A stretch of 39,062 nt of DNA from a bacterium (GTDB taxonomy: Bacteria; Patescibacteriota; Minisyncoccia; UBA6257; Colwellbacteraceae), in contig JAJYME010000004.1 in NCBI GenBank assembly GCA_021787205.1, positions 1-39,062 of the forward strand, written 5' to 3'. The position numbers were made by a program, and so were the translations under genes. The notes under the pieces were generated by a model. The model ran no database searches. It was given only the letters and a program-made list of their open reading frames with translations, and was not told the DNA's origin. Of this stretch, positions 32,714 through 39,062 are shown in pieces; position 1 is the stretch's first letter, and each line of letters begins with the position of its first letter.

Positions 32714-32787
32714 GAAGAATAAAAAGTTAAAAAGAACAGGAATTAGAGCCTGTGGAAAACTTTCTAGTTATAAAATCTAATAAATGT

Positions 32788-32793
32788 TATAAT
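32788..32793 (+). promoter_or_regulatory. -10 box for the 187-aa membrane-anchored protein
   Basis: TATAAT, 9 nt before the ATG at 32803. Confidence 0.6.
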
Positions 32794-32802
32794 GTAACAA
32801 AC

Positions 32803-33366
32803 ATGGAAAAAGATATTAAGTCAAAAAAGACAATAGTATTAATAGCTGTTTTCGCGATCTCTTTGGTTTTATTGGGAGCGGCTTTGTTCTATTCGCTCAA
32901 GACTCCTGGTAATAATGGAGCTCAAAACCAACCGGCGTCGGGAACCCAATCCCAGGAGCAAGCTGCCGCGACTGAACCTACTGCAACTGCTCCTGACGGT
33001 ACGCCTTTAGTCAATAAAGACGATGTCGTTACTTATAAGGGTCAAACTTTGACAGCTGATAGCAAATATCCCCGAGGTATTTTAGACGGGGTCATTAAAA
33101 AAGTTGACGGCAATGTTGTTACTTTTGAGGTTGAGCTAAAGAGAGTTTTTCCGCAATCTCCTCTAGCCACCAAGACCGTCCAGGTAACCCTGGTTAAGAC
33201 GGCGGAAGTTAATATTATTAGCGCGGATGGAAACAAGACAACCGGGACGATATCAGGATTAAAAGCCGAGGATAGGGCTGGAATGGCCTTGGTTGATGAC
33301 CAGTCCAACAGGACTATCTTTGATAAAGACGCGTTTGACGCAACCAGAATCACCGTTTTTAAATAA
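32803..33366 (+). CDS. Membrane-anchored extracytoplasmic protein, family unknown
   Basis: The 187-aa protein has a basic N-terminus, one membrane helix (about residues 10-29), a low-complexity Gln/Ala/Thr/Pro stretch (35-65) and a beta-rich soluble domain of about 120 residues (GVIKKVDGNVVTFEVEL, TKTVQVTLVKTAEVNII). I do not recognise the family. The ATG at 32803 is chosen from the -10 box. It has its own promoter and terminator inside the radical SAM cluster, so it need not belong to the system. Confidence 0.7.
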   Translation: MEKDIKSKKTIVLIAVFAISLVLLGAALFYSLKTPGNNGAQNQPASGTQSQEQAAATEPTATAPDGTPLVNKDDVVTYKGQTLTADSKYPRGILDGVIKKVDGNVVTFEVELKRVFPQSPLATKTVQVTLVKTAEVNIISADGNKTTGTISGLKAEDRAGMALVDDQSNRTIFDKDAFDATRITVFK

Positions 33367-33375
33367 CAGAAACAA

Positions 33376-33403
33376 AATAAGAGGCGCTTTGCGCTTCTTT
33401 TTT
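33376..33403 (+). terminator. Terminator of the 187-aa gene
   Basis: GAGGCGC/GCGCTTC with a TTT loop and a T run. Confidence 0.75.
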
Positions 33404-33412
33404 GTTTCGGTA

Positions 33413-33418
33413 TATAAT
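33413..33418 (+). promoter_or_regulatory. -10 box for the HemN-like gene
   Basis: TATAAT, 9 nt before the ATG at 33428. Confidence 0.6.
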
Positions 33419-33427
33419 TTGCTCAAG

Positions 33428-34798
33428 ATGAGTCTTCCTGAGGCGGATAAAATAATCTCTGAAAACGAATCATTCTTGAGGAAAGTCTCCGGCAAGAAAC
33501 CCATTTCTGATATCTCCCTATTCTTACACCGGGAAAAGGAGGTGAGGGGAGAGGAGATAAGGAACCTCTGGACGGATTTCGCGAGAAGAAAGAGGCCTGA
33601 GGATACAATCGGGTTTTATACCCACTTTCCTTTTTGCGCCAAAAAATGCAGTTATTGCATCTACGCTTCAAATGAAAATGACGGATCCGAGTCCGATTCG
33701 TATCTTAAGAGAGTTTTTTCGCATTACGAATATTTTAGCGATGTTTTTCAGAACATCAGTTTTACGAACCTGTATTTTGGGGGAGGGACTCCGAACATGA
33801 TGTCCGATGCCCAAATAGACCTTTTGCTCAGAAGATTGTACAGACATTATAAGTTTGATGATGATGGCGAGAAGACATTTGAGGGCAACCCGGCTTTTTC
33901 AACCCCCTCAAAACTGAGGATTCTTAAAGATCATGGCATCAACAGGTTAAGCTTTGGAGTCCAGTCATTTGACGAGGACGTCTTGAGAAGTAACGACAGA
34001 TTCTTCGGAGGGGTCGCGAAGGCGATAGCCGACGCTGTTGAGGTGGGATTTGAAGACATTAATGCCGATCTCATCATCGGACTTCATGGCGACACCGCCG
34101 GGAATGTCATTGATGGATTCAAAAGGCTTTTGGAGCTGGGTGCGACCGCGGTCCATATTTATCCGCTTCAAATGAAGCCGGAGTATGTGGCTAGATATTT
34201 TGGTGGAAACAAAGCGCTAGCGGAAGGACATAAAATGTCGCTGATAGAAGAGGCAATGCCGAAAATAATCGAATTGGCTGACGATAACGGTTTCTGGCAC
34301 AGAAGGTTCCTGGAAGGATTCTACACCCCAGACAACGAGGTCTCGTTCAATTTCGAGAGAGGCGGGAAAAGAGACTATGAAAAGAAAGCTTATTTTTCTT
34401 CCCGTCCCGGCGGACTCAACTCGATCTTCGGCGTCGGCGACTGGAGCAATTCGAATATTTTAGGAAGAAAGGTGAATTATATGATTGAGAAAATATCCGA
34501 GAATCCAGCGGACGACGTATTCAGGGCGACCTTCTTCAGCGAGAGGGAGTGGCTGGCCGATTATATCGAGGGCATATTTTTTGCAAACAGGATCATAAGC
34601 CGATTCGATTTTAGGGAAAAATTCGGTTCCGATATTTACGATTATTTTCCTGAGGAAATGGCTCTATTGGAGCGGGATGGTATGATAAAAGCCGAAGGGG
34701 ATAAAATATTTTTTACATCTCCTGACGGAACGGAGAGGGTAAAATATCTGCTTTCATTTTTTGACAGGAATAAAATAAAAGAATTTGATGGAGAATAA
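33428..34798 (+). CDS. HemN/HemW-like radical SAM protein
   Basis: The 456-aa protein has HFPFCAKKCSYC (C70, C74, C77), NLYFGGGTPNMMSD, and RLSFGVQSFDEDVLRSNDR, the hallmark of coproporphyrinogen-oxidase-like radical SAM enzymes (COG0635), plus a C-terminal winged-helix-like region. True HemN makes haem, but no other haem gene is in the window. HemN-like relatives in peptide clusters (class C) are methyltransferases. Its place among peptide-type radical SAM genes favours such a role, but a HemW-type haem chaperone is not excluded. It overlaps the next gene by 11 bp. Confidence 0.82.
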   Translation: MSLPEADKIISENESFLRKVSGKKPISDISLFLHREKEVRGEEIRNLWTDFARRKRPEDTIGFYTHFPFCAKKCSYCIYASNENDGSESDSYLKRVFSHYEYFSDVFQNISFTNLYFGGGTPNMMSDAQIDLLLRRLYRHYKFDDDGEKTFEGNPAFSTPSKLRILKDHGINRLSFGVQSFDEDVLRSNDRFFGGVAKAIADAVEVGFEDINADLIIGLHGDTAGNVIDGFKRLLELGATAVHIYPLQMKPEYVARYFGGNKALAEGHKMSLIEEAMPKIIELADDNGFWHRRFLEGFYTPDNEVSFNFERGGKRDYEKKAYFSSRPGGLNSIFGVGDWSNSNILGRKVNYMIEKISENPADDVFRATFFSEREWLADYIEGIFFANRIISRFDFREKFGSDIYDYFPEEMALLERDGMIKAEGDKIFFTSPDGTERVKYLLSFFDRNKIKEFDGE

Positions 34799-35726
34799 AA
34801 TAATAAAGAAAACAGTATTGTTTGTCGGCTATCAATGCAATAACCGCTGCCGTTTTTGCATGGAATACGACAAAAGACAGATTCCGCCGAGAAGCTTTGA
34901 GGAAATGAAATATGAAATAGCGGCGGCGAGGGACAGGGGAACGGATTATTTGGAAATTATCGGCGGCGAGGCGATGATAAGGCCGGATATTATTGACGTC
35001 ATAGCCTTTGCTAAAACCAGGGGATTTGAAACGATCATGATGGCAACCAACGGCCGCGCCTTCGCTTACGAAAAGTTGGCGGAGAAAGTGATTGACGCGG
35101 GTCTTAACAGCTTAGTCTTTTCAATCCACGGACCTAATGCGGAAATTCATGATTATCTGACCCAAGTAAAGGGGAGTTTCGATCAATTGACCAAAGGAAT
35201 AGAGAATGTGAAACGAATAGTCGAGAAGAAGGCTATCCCGTTTTCTCTTGGCAGCAACACCTGCATCGTGAAGCCAAACTACAAGTACGCGCCAGAGATC
35301 GGAAGGTTGATAAGGAGCTACGGCATAAATAATTCCGAATTCATCTTCGCCGACCCCAATGAGGGAGGGGTGAAGAATGATTTCGAAACCTTAATGCCGA
35401 GGATATCCGAGGCGGCGCCCTATATCAGGGAGTTGCTTGATATTGGACGAGCGGACAATTGCCTCCATTGGCATATCCGTTACGTTCCTCTTTGCTATTT
35501 CCCTGACCATCTCAATCAGATAAGCGAGCTTATGGAGGTCCAAACCTTCAAAACGGAACACATTGCGCAGGATTTCAAGAACTTCGATGCTTCCGAGGGG
35601 AGGAAAAACAACGGAAGGACAAAAGCCGAAGGCTGCAAGGATTGCAAGCTGAATAACATTTGTGAGGGTATTTGGAAAGGATATGTGGCTAAATACGGGG
35701 ATGATGAGTTAATTCCAATAAGATAA
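34788..35726 (+). CDS. Radical SAM protein, CX2CX5C type (copy 5), GGEAM variant
   Basis: The 312-aa protein has QCNNRCRFC (C17, C21, C24) and EIIGGEAMIRPD, where Pro of GGEP is Ala. ATNGRAFAYEK, HGPNAEIHDYLTQVKGSFDQ and a closing CKDCKLNNICEGIWKGYVAKYGDDELIPI follow. The start is the ATG at 34788; an adjoining TTG at 34785 is less likely. It overlaps the HemN-like gene, so the two are translated together. Confidence 0.82.
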   Translation: MENKIIKKTVLFVGYQCNNRCRFCMEYDKRQIPPRSFEEMKYEIAAARDRGTDYLEIIGGEAMIRPDIIDVIAFAKTRGFETIMMATNGRAFAYEKLAEKVIDAGLNSLVFSIHGPNAEIHDYLTQVKGSFDQLTKGIENVKRIVEKKAIPFSLGSNTCIVKPNYKYAPEIGRLIRSYGINNSEFIFADPNEGGVKNDFETLMPRISEAAPYIRELLDIGRADNCLHWHIRYVPLCYFPDHLNQISELMEVQTFKTEHIAQDFKNFDASEGRKNNGRTKAEGCKDCKLNNICEGIWKGYVAKYGDDELIPIR

Positions 35727-35734
35727 AAATATGA

Positions 35735-35740
35735 TATAAT
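35735..35740 (+). promoter_or_regulatory. -10 box for the 63-aa gene
   Basis: TATAAT, 9 nt before the ATG at 35750. Confidence 0.55.
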
Positions 35741-35749
35741 TTACTAATT

Positions 35750-35941
35750 ATGAAGGAATACGTAGTCATTTACAGGAGCGAGGAGCACTTCGAGGTCTTG
35801 GGCTGGGTGGCAGCTGAGAATCTCGAGGATGCCAAGAAAGTCGCCCTGACGAAACTTAAAAAAGAATCGGAATATTACGAAGTGGACGAGGCCGAAATAG
35901 TTGAATACGCCAATCCCCAAATTATAAAATTCAAGGAATAA
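35750..35941 (+). CDS. Small acidic protein beside radical SAM gene (63 aa)
   Basis: The protein has an alpha/beta pattern: strand (EYVVIYRS), strand (FEVLGWVAAENL), long helix (EDAKKVALTKLKKESEYY) and a final strand region (EAEIVEYANPQIIKF). No membrane helix, no cysteines. I do not recognise a named family. It precedes the radical SAM gene by 4 bp with AAGGAT in between, so the two are cotranslated. It could be a recognition or partner subunit; it lacks the features of a precursor peptide. Confidence 0.65.
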   Translation: MKEYVVIYRSEEHFEVLGWVAAENLEDAKKVALTKLKKESEYYEVDEAEIVEYANPQIIKFKE

Positions 35942-35945
35942 GGAT

Positions 35946-36884
35946 ATGGATATCTGCGTTTGGAACAGATGCAATAACAGGTGCGTGATGTGCACTAATC
36001 CTGAGGGGTTTGGAGACGCGACCAATTCGGAACCGTACTCTTATGAGAACGTGATTTCGAGATTGGACAATGTAAAACAAATAAGGCCGGACTGGGAGAA
36101 CGAGCCCTTTTGCTTAACGGGAGGGGAGCCGACATCTCATCCCCGTTTTTTGGATATAGTCAAAGAATTAAGAAGGAAGTATCCGAAGAACGAGGTGATG
36201 ATAGCCAGCAACGGGAGGATGTTCGCTTACCCTCAGTTCACAAAAGATTTCTTAGCCTACGATCCTTTCAGGATAGAGGTGGCAGTCCACGGATCAGATG
36301 CCCGGAAGCATGATATGATCACCCGAGTCCCAGGAAGCTTTGATCAAACAATGATGGGGCTTCGAAACATCTTGAAATACAAGCAACCCTGGCAGGAGTT
36401 GGAGATCAGAGTAATCCTTTTGAAATTAAACCTGTCTGACGTCGGCAATATCATCGAATTTATCTCGAAGGAATTTCCCGAGGTGGCGAGAGTAGTCTTG
36501 ATTTTCCCGGAGTTCGAAGGGATGGCCGGGGTCAACAAGCATATTGTCGGGGTGAATTATCGCGACATCAAAGAAAATGTAGAGAATCTGGTTAACAGAT
36601 GGAACAGCGACAAGCTTGAAGTGAGACTCTATCACTTTCCCTTGTGCGCCCTGCCTCCAGAACTTTGGAAATACACCTGGAGAACCCTGAGGGAAGGCGA
36701 GGTAACCTTTCTTGAGAGGTGTGAGACCTGTGTCTACAAGAAATACTGCATGGGAGTCCATGTCGAATATCTTGCGGAGGTTGGCGATGAGGAGTTCTTG
36801 CCAATAGAAAAAAAGACGGTTGATATCGAAGAGGAGCTTGATGAAAAACACTTCAAATACCACCCGATAAAAGACATTAAATAA
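35946..36884 (+). CDS. Radical SAM protein, CX2CX5C type (copy 6), HxsC-like
   Basis: The 312-aa protein has RCNNRCVMC (C9, C13, C16), CLTGGEPTSHPR and ASNGRMFAYPQF. The run HGSDARKHDMITRVPGSFD continues with QTMMGLRNIL, then EIRVILLKLNLSDVG, a PEFEGMAGVN segment, YHFPLCALPPELW and CETCVYKKYCMGVHVEY. This order (a second-sugar-like HD block, RVIL, G-A-N block, a PLC-L segment, closing CX2C) is the one I associate with HxsC, so it is the best HxsC candidate in the window even though it lies 16 kb from hxsB. The prepilin peptidase gene starts at the base after its stop. Confidence 0.8.
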   Translation: MDICVWNRCNNRCVMCTNPEGFGDATNSEPYSYENVISRLDNVKQIRPDWENEPFCLTGGEPTSHPRFLDIVKELRRKYPKNEVMIASNGRMFAYPQFTKDFLAYDPFRIEVAVHGSDARKHDMITRVPGSFDQTMMGLRNILKYKQPWQELEIRVILLKLNLSDVGNIIEFISKEFPEVARVVLIFPEFEGMAGVNKHIVGVNYRDIKENVENLVNRWNSDKLEVRLYHFPLCALPPELWKYTWRTLREGEVTFLERCETCVYKKYCMGVHVEYLAEVGDEEFLPIEKKTVDIEEELDEKHFKYHPIKDIK

Positions 36885-38045
36885 ATGAACATCGTTTATT
36901 GGTTATCTGGGGCGGCGCTTTTCATAATCGCCGCCTTCAGTTGCTATACGGATATAAAATACGGAAAAATATCGAATAAGGTTATTTTCTTCGGGGCCGT
37001 TTTCGCGGTCGCGCTCTACGCCTTCCTCTTGTTGCACAACTTCCTTTTTGTCGGCAAAGATTCAAACGTCGATTACGTCCTTAAGATGGCAACCAACGGG
37101 TCGCTCTCTTTAGCCGTCGGTTTCTTCCTTTGGAAGTTCAATTTCTGGTCTGCTGGCGACGCAAAGCTGTTTGCCATCTATTCGGCGATAATGCCACTCG
37201 AGGCTTATTCCAATGGAGCCGTCCAAAACTATCTATCCTTCAATCTTCTGATCAATCTCTTCTTTCCGATCCTGATTGTCTTGCTCTTGAAAGCCGTTCT
37301 TTTTGCCGGGAAAAAAGTTTGGCAAGGACTCAAGGAGAAAACGCTAGCTGATGATATGAAGAAAAGAATGACTATCAAAGGCTTGGGAAAATCAGCCTTA
37401 GCGATTGTCAAAAACTTCACCGATTTCGTGTTTATGTACATATCTTTTTCGTGGATATTTTCATTTCTGGGAATATTCACTGGCGGAAGGTTGAGTTTGG
37501 ACCCGTTCCTAATGTTTTTCCTGATGCTTTATCTCTCGAGCCAATTGAGCAAGCTAAAGGAGAAATTCAAATTCGTAAACGCGATAATATACGCTATCGT
37601 TCCGCTGGATATCGTCTACCTTTTGATAATGCGAAACTTCAGGACGATAAAGAGCATTCTTTTCTTCTCGGCGATATTTATGATCTTGATAGGCCTTACG
37701 AGGCATATCCTCAGGTTGTATGTCGAAGTTGGAGAGACTCAAAGGGTGAAGGTCAGGGATTTGAAAGAGGGGATGGTCATCTACTATGATGAAATCAGCG
37801 CAATTAGGAATTTGGCGGAAGAAAGAGGCCAAAAGGATAAATTCGACTTCCTGGGGCAGGGCGGCGTCAAGGATGACCAGATAAGGATAATTACACAATT
37901 ATTTGAAGGCAGGGAGGAGACGATATTCAGGGTATATAATTCGTTCCCGTTCGCTCCCTTCCTTTCCTTGTCCGCCATTCTGACCTTCGTCACCAAAGCG
38001 TCCTTCCTTAATCTTTTGGCGGCACTGATGAAGCTAAACAAATAA
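36885..38045 (+). CDS. A24-family prepilin/preflagellin peptidase-like protein
   Basis: The 386-aa membrane aspartyl protease has FSCYTDIKYGKISN (D23) and WSAGDAKLFAIY (D92), the two catalytic Asp sites of A24 peptidases (GxGD type). About eight helices are present. The C-terminal part (RVKVRDLKEGMVIYY and onward) resembles the extra domain of archaeal preflagellin peptidases. These enzymes cut short basic leaders before a hydrophobic helix. No type IV pilin gene is visible here, so it may process a peptide of this cluster or a pilin elsewhere. It starts directly at the end of the HxsC-like gene. Confidence 0.78.
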   Translation: MNIVYWLSGAALFIIAAFSCYTDIKYGKISNKVIFFGAVFAVALYAFLLLHNFLFVGKDSNVDYVLKMATNGSLSLAVGFFLWKFNFWSAGDAKLFAIYSAIMPLEAYSNGAVQNYLSFNLLINLFFPILIVLLLKAVLFAGKKVWQGLKEKTLADDMKKRMTIKGLGKSALAIVKNFTDFVFMYISFSWIFSFLGIFTGGRLSLDPFLMFFLMLYLSSQLSKLKEKFKFVNAIIYAIVPLDIVYLLIMRNFRTIKSILFFSAIFMILIGLTRHILRLYVEVGETQRVKVRDLKEGMVIYYDEISAIRNLAEERGQKDKFDFLGQGGVKDDQIRIITQLFEGREETIFRVYNSFPFAPFLSLSAILTFVTKASFLNLLAALMKLNK

Positions 38046-38051
38046 AGAACA

Positions 38052-38264
38052 ATGAAGATAATATACGATAAAAACAAATGCATGGGTTGTGGTTTATGCT
38101 CCAACCTTGATCCGGAGAACTTCGGCTACGAAGAGGGGAAGGCGACCTTGGTAAACGGCACCGAAAAGTCTGCCGGAATCTTTGAAAAGGCGATAGAGGA
38201 AGCGAAAGAAGAAACCAAGACGGCGGCGGAGGCTTGCCCGGTAATGGCAATAGAAATCAAATAA
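38052..38264 (+). CDS. Single-cluster [4Fe-4S] ferredoxin
   Basis: The 70-aa protein has KCMGCGLC (C10, C13, C16) and a distant EACPVMAI (C62), the four ligands of one [4Fe-4S] cluster as in Bacillus/Thermotoga-type monocluster ferredoxins. Radical SAM enzymes need a low-potential electron donor, and this gene closes the co-directional series 6 bp after the prepilin peptidase gene. A dedicated reductant role is an inference. Confidence 0.88.
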   Translation: MKIIYDKNKCMGCGLCSNLDPENFGYEEGKATLVNGTEKSAGIFEKAIEEAKEETKTAAEACPVMAIEIK

Positions 38265-38270
38265 TCTTAC

Positions 38271-38300
38271 TTGACAAAATAGCGGTTTGTGTGGTATAAT
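38271..38300 (+). promoter_or_regulatory. Consensus sigma-70-type promoter
   Basis: TTGACA (38271-38276), an 18-bp spacer and TATAAT (38295-38300), both perfect hexamers. This is the strongest promoter seen in the window. A leader of about 38 nt with AAGGAG follows. Confidence 0.8.
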
Positions 38301-38344
38301 TGCGTCAGAAACCTGAAAAATCGTTTAAAGGAGAGAGATGTAGA

Positions 38345-38683
38345 ATGGAAGCTTTGATTAGCGTAAAGAAGATGGTCGTCACGACCATGGTAATTGTCGG
38401 AGTGGTTTTTTGCGCGGGGGTGGCCTTGATTATCGCCTTAATGGCGAAAGGGATCGACGGCCACGCCATCAACTGGGTATTTGACCTGGTCTTTATCGGG
38501 GTGGGCGGAATCGAATTTCTGATGGCTCACATACTCGAGAAGATGAACAAGGCGATCGTCAAGACCGCCAGGATGCTAAAGGATAACGGCAGATACACCG
38601 CGGAAGTAGAGCAAGAGCTCACAAGCCTTCTCAGGAAGGAACGTTTCCGCGAGATGATGGCCCAAGTGACCACTATCGAATAA
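38345..38683 (+). CDS. Small two-helix membrane protein
   Basis: The 112-aa protein has two hydrophobic helices (about residues 10-33 and 43-62) and a charged cytoplasmic-looking tail (KMNKAIVKTARMLKDNGRYTA onward). Family unknown. The ATG at 38345 is used because an ATG seven bases earlier is followed at once by a stop. AAGGAG is about 12 nt upstream. The strong promoter suggests high expression. Confidence 0.65.
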   Translation: MEALISVKKMVVTTMVIVGVVFCAGVALIIALMAKGIDGHAINWVFDLVFIGVGGIEFLMAHILEKMNKAIVKTARMLKDNGRYTAEVEQELTSLLRKERFREMMAQVTTIE

Positions 38684-38703
38684 CCTTCGCATCTCCCAAC
38701 CTC

Positions 38704-38737
38704 CAATCCCGCAAGCTTAGGCTGGCGGGATTTTTAT
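38704..38737 (+). terminator. Terminator of the 112-aa gene
   Basis: AATCCCGC/GCGGGATT outer stem with a short inner AGC/GCT stem and a T run. Confidence 0.85.
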
Positions 38738-38761
38738 TTGATGTCGAGTCGAGAAACAAGA

Positions 38762-38767
38762 TATAAT
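38762..38767 (+). promoter_or_regulatory. -10 box for the last gene
   Basis: TATAAT, 11 nt before the ATG at 38779. Confidence 0.55.
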
Positions 38768-38778
38768 AAAGCGAATAA

Positions 38779-39062
38779 ATGAAAAGGGTTTGGAAACTAA
38801 TTCTAGCAGCTGTCATAATCGTCGCTTCGGTTTTCGCCCTGGTGAGGTTTGGCTTATTTGAGCGATTAGTCGATTACGGAAGAAGTGGCCGAATCGTCAA
38901 AAATACGATTACCGAGGGGCAGGGTGGAAATAACCTCGGAAACTCCGTTGAAGGAGGAGCTGAAGATAGCGCCGGTCAGGCCGGTACCAAGGAAGGGCCT
39001 TATAAGTTCGGGAAATGCACCTTTCCTTTGAAATATCGGATCGGAGAAATAGATCCCAGATT
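38779..39062 (+). CDS. Membrane-anchored protein, possibly matrixin-like (partial)
   Basis: Only the first 94 codons are in the window. They encode a membrane helix (about residues 5-25), a Gly/Glu-rich linker and then KCTFPLKYRIGEIDPR. A Cys-x-x-Pro-x-x-Tyr-x-x-Gly-x-x-Asp start like this occurs at the front of matrixin-like zinc protease domains in CPR proteins, but the zinc site would lie outside the window, so this is a guess. A -10 box lies 11 nt upstream of the ATG. Confidence 0.5.
   Translation, partial: MKRVWKLILAAVIIVASVFALVRFGLFERLVDYGRSGRIVKNTITEGQGGNNLGNSVEGGAEDSAGQAGTKEGPYKFGKCTFPLKYRIGEIDPR

Noticed and set aside
18189-38264. Reading the cluster as a prophage or integrative element.
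   Set aside because: No integrase, transposase, terminase or capsid gene is visible, and no tRNA or direct repeat flanks it inside the window.

Overview
The window looks like a chromosome segment of a Candidate Phyla Radiation (Patescibacteria, Parcubacteria-like) bacterium. The grounds are indirect. Genes are compact, and many start codons lie 6-14 nt after a TATAAT box (leaderless-type transcripts). IF-2 is very short (476 aa) and lacks the usual N-terminal region. The HIT domain is of a kind I associate with this group, and there are many small one-helix membrane proteins. Stop codons behave normally (TGA is a stop).

Positions 1-18084 are mostly housekeeping. They hold tRNA-Gly, tRNA-Arg, tRNA-Ser, tRNA-Cys and tRNA-Leu, an ABC-F ATPase, an SplB-like radical SAM protein, exonuclease III and a PEBP protein. 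A nucleotide-metabolism block follows (cytidylyltransferase-like, dCMP deaminase-like, a DHFR-HIT fusion, thymidylate synthase), then infB-rbfA, glutamate dehydrogenase, Hsp20, PrsW, valS and tsaD. Three of the tRNA genes (Gly, Arg, Leu) are followed by a related element of about 140-160 bp. Each element carries a terminator, an inverted copy of its own tRNA's T-arm, a hairpin, a second hairpin capped by a GNRA tetraloop, the word GTGAGAT, and then a second copy of the tRNA 3' end. I do not recognise this family.

Positions 18189-38264 are the main find. A His-Xaa-Ser (HxS) peptide-modification locus holds an HxsD-like protein with an acidic Cys-containing tail, a second small HxsD-like protein, HxsB, and an HxsA-like precursor with exactly 30 consecutive H-x-S triplets. 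It runs into an unusually long series of radical SAM genes, eleven in about 18 kb. Six of them share a short N-terminal CX3CX2C and a C-terminal CX2CX5C module, and one of these is fused to a DUF483-like domain. The others are HxsB, two further SPASM-like enzymes, a cobalamin-binding (class B) type and a HemN-like type. Interspersed are a CPBP intramembrane protease, an archaeal-type A24 prepilin/preflagellin peptidase, a GT-C-like membrane protein, a GT2 glycosyltransferase, two small proteins and a one-cluster ferredoxin that could feed electrons to the radical SAM enzymes. My inference is a surface or secreted His/Ser-rich peptide that is modified by several radical SAM enzymes, possibly glycosylated, and cut by membrane proteases. 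What the modification is cannot be read from the sequence.

The last 800 bp hold a small two-helix membrane protein with a consensus promoter and the start of a membrane-anchored protein, possibly a matrixin-like protease, that runs off the window.
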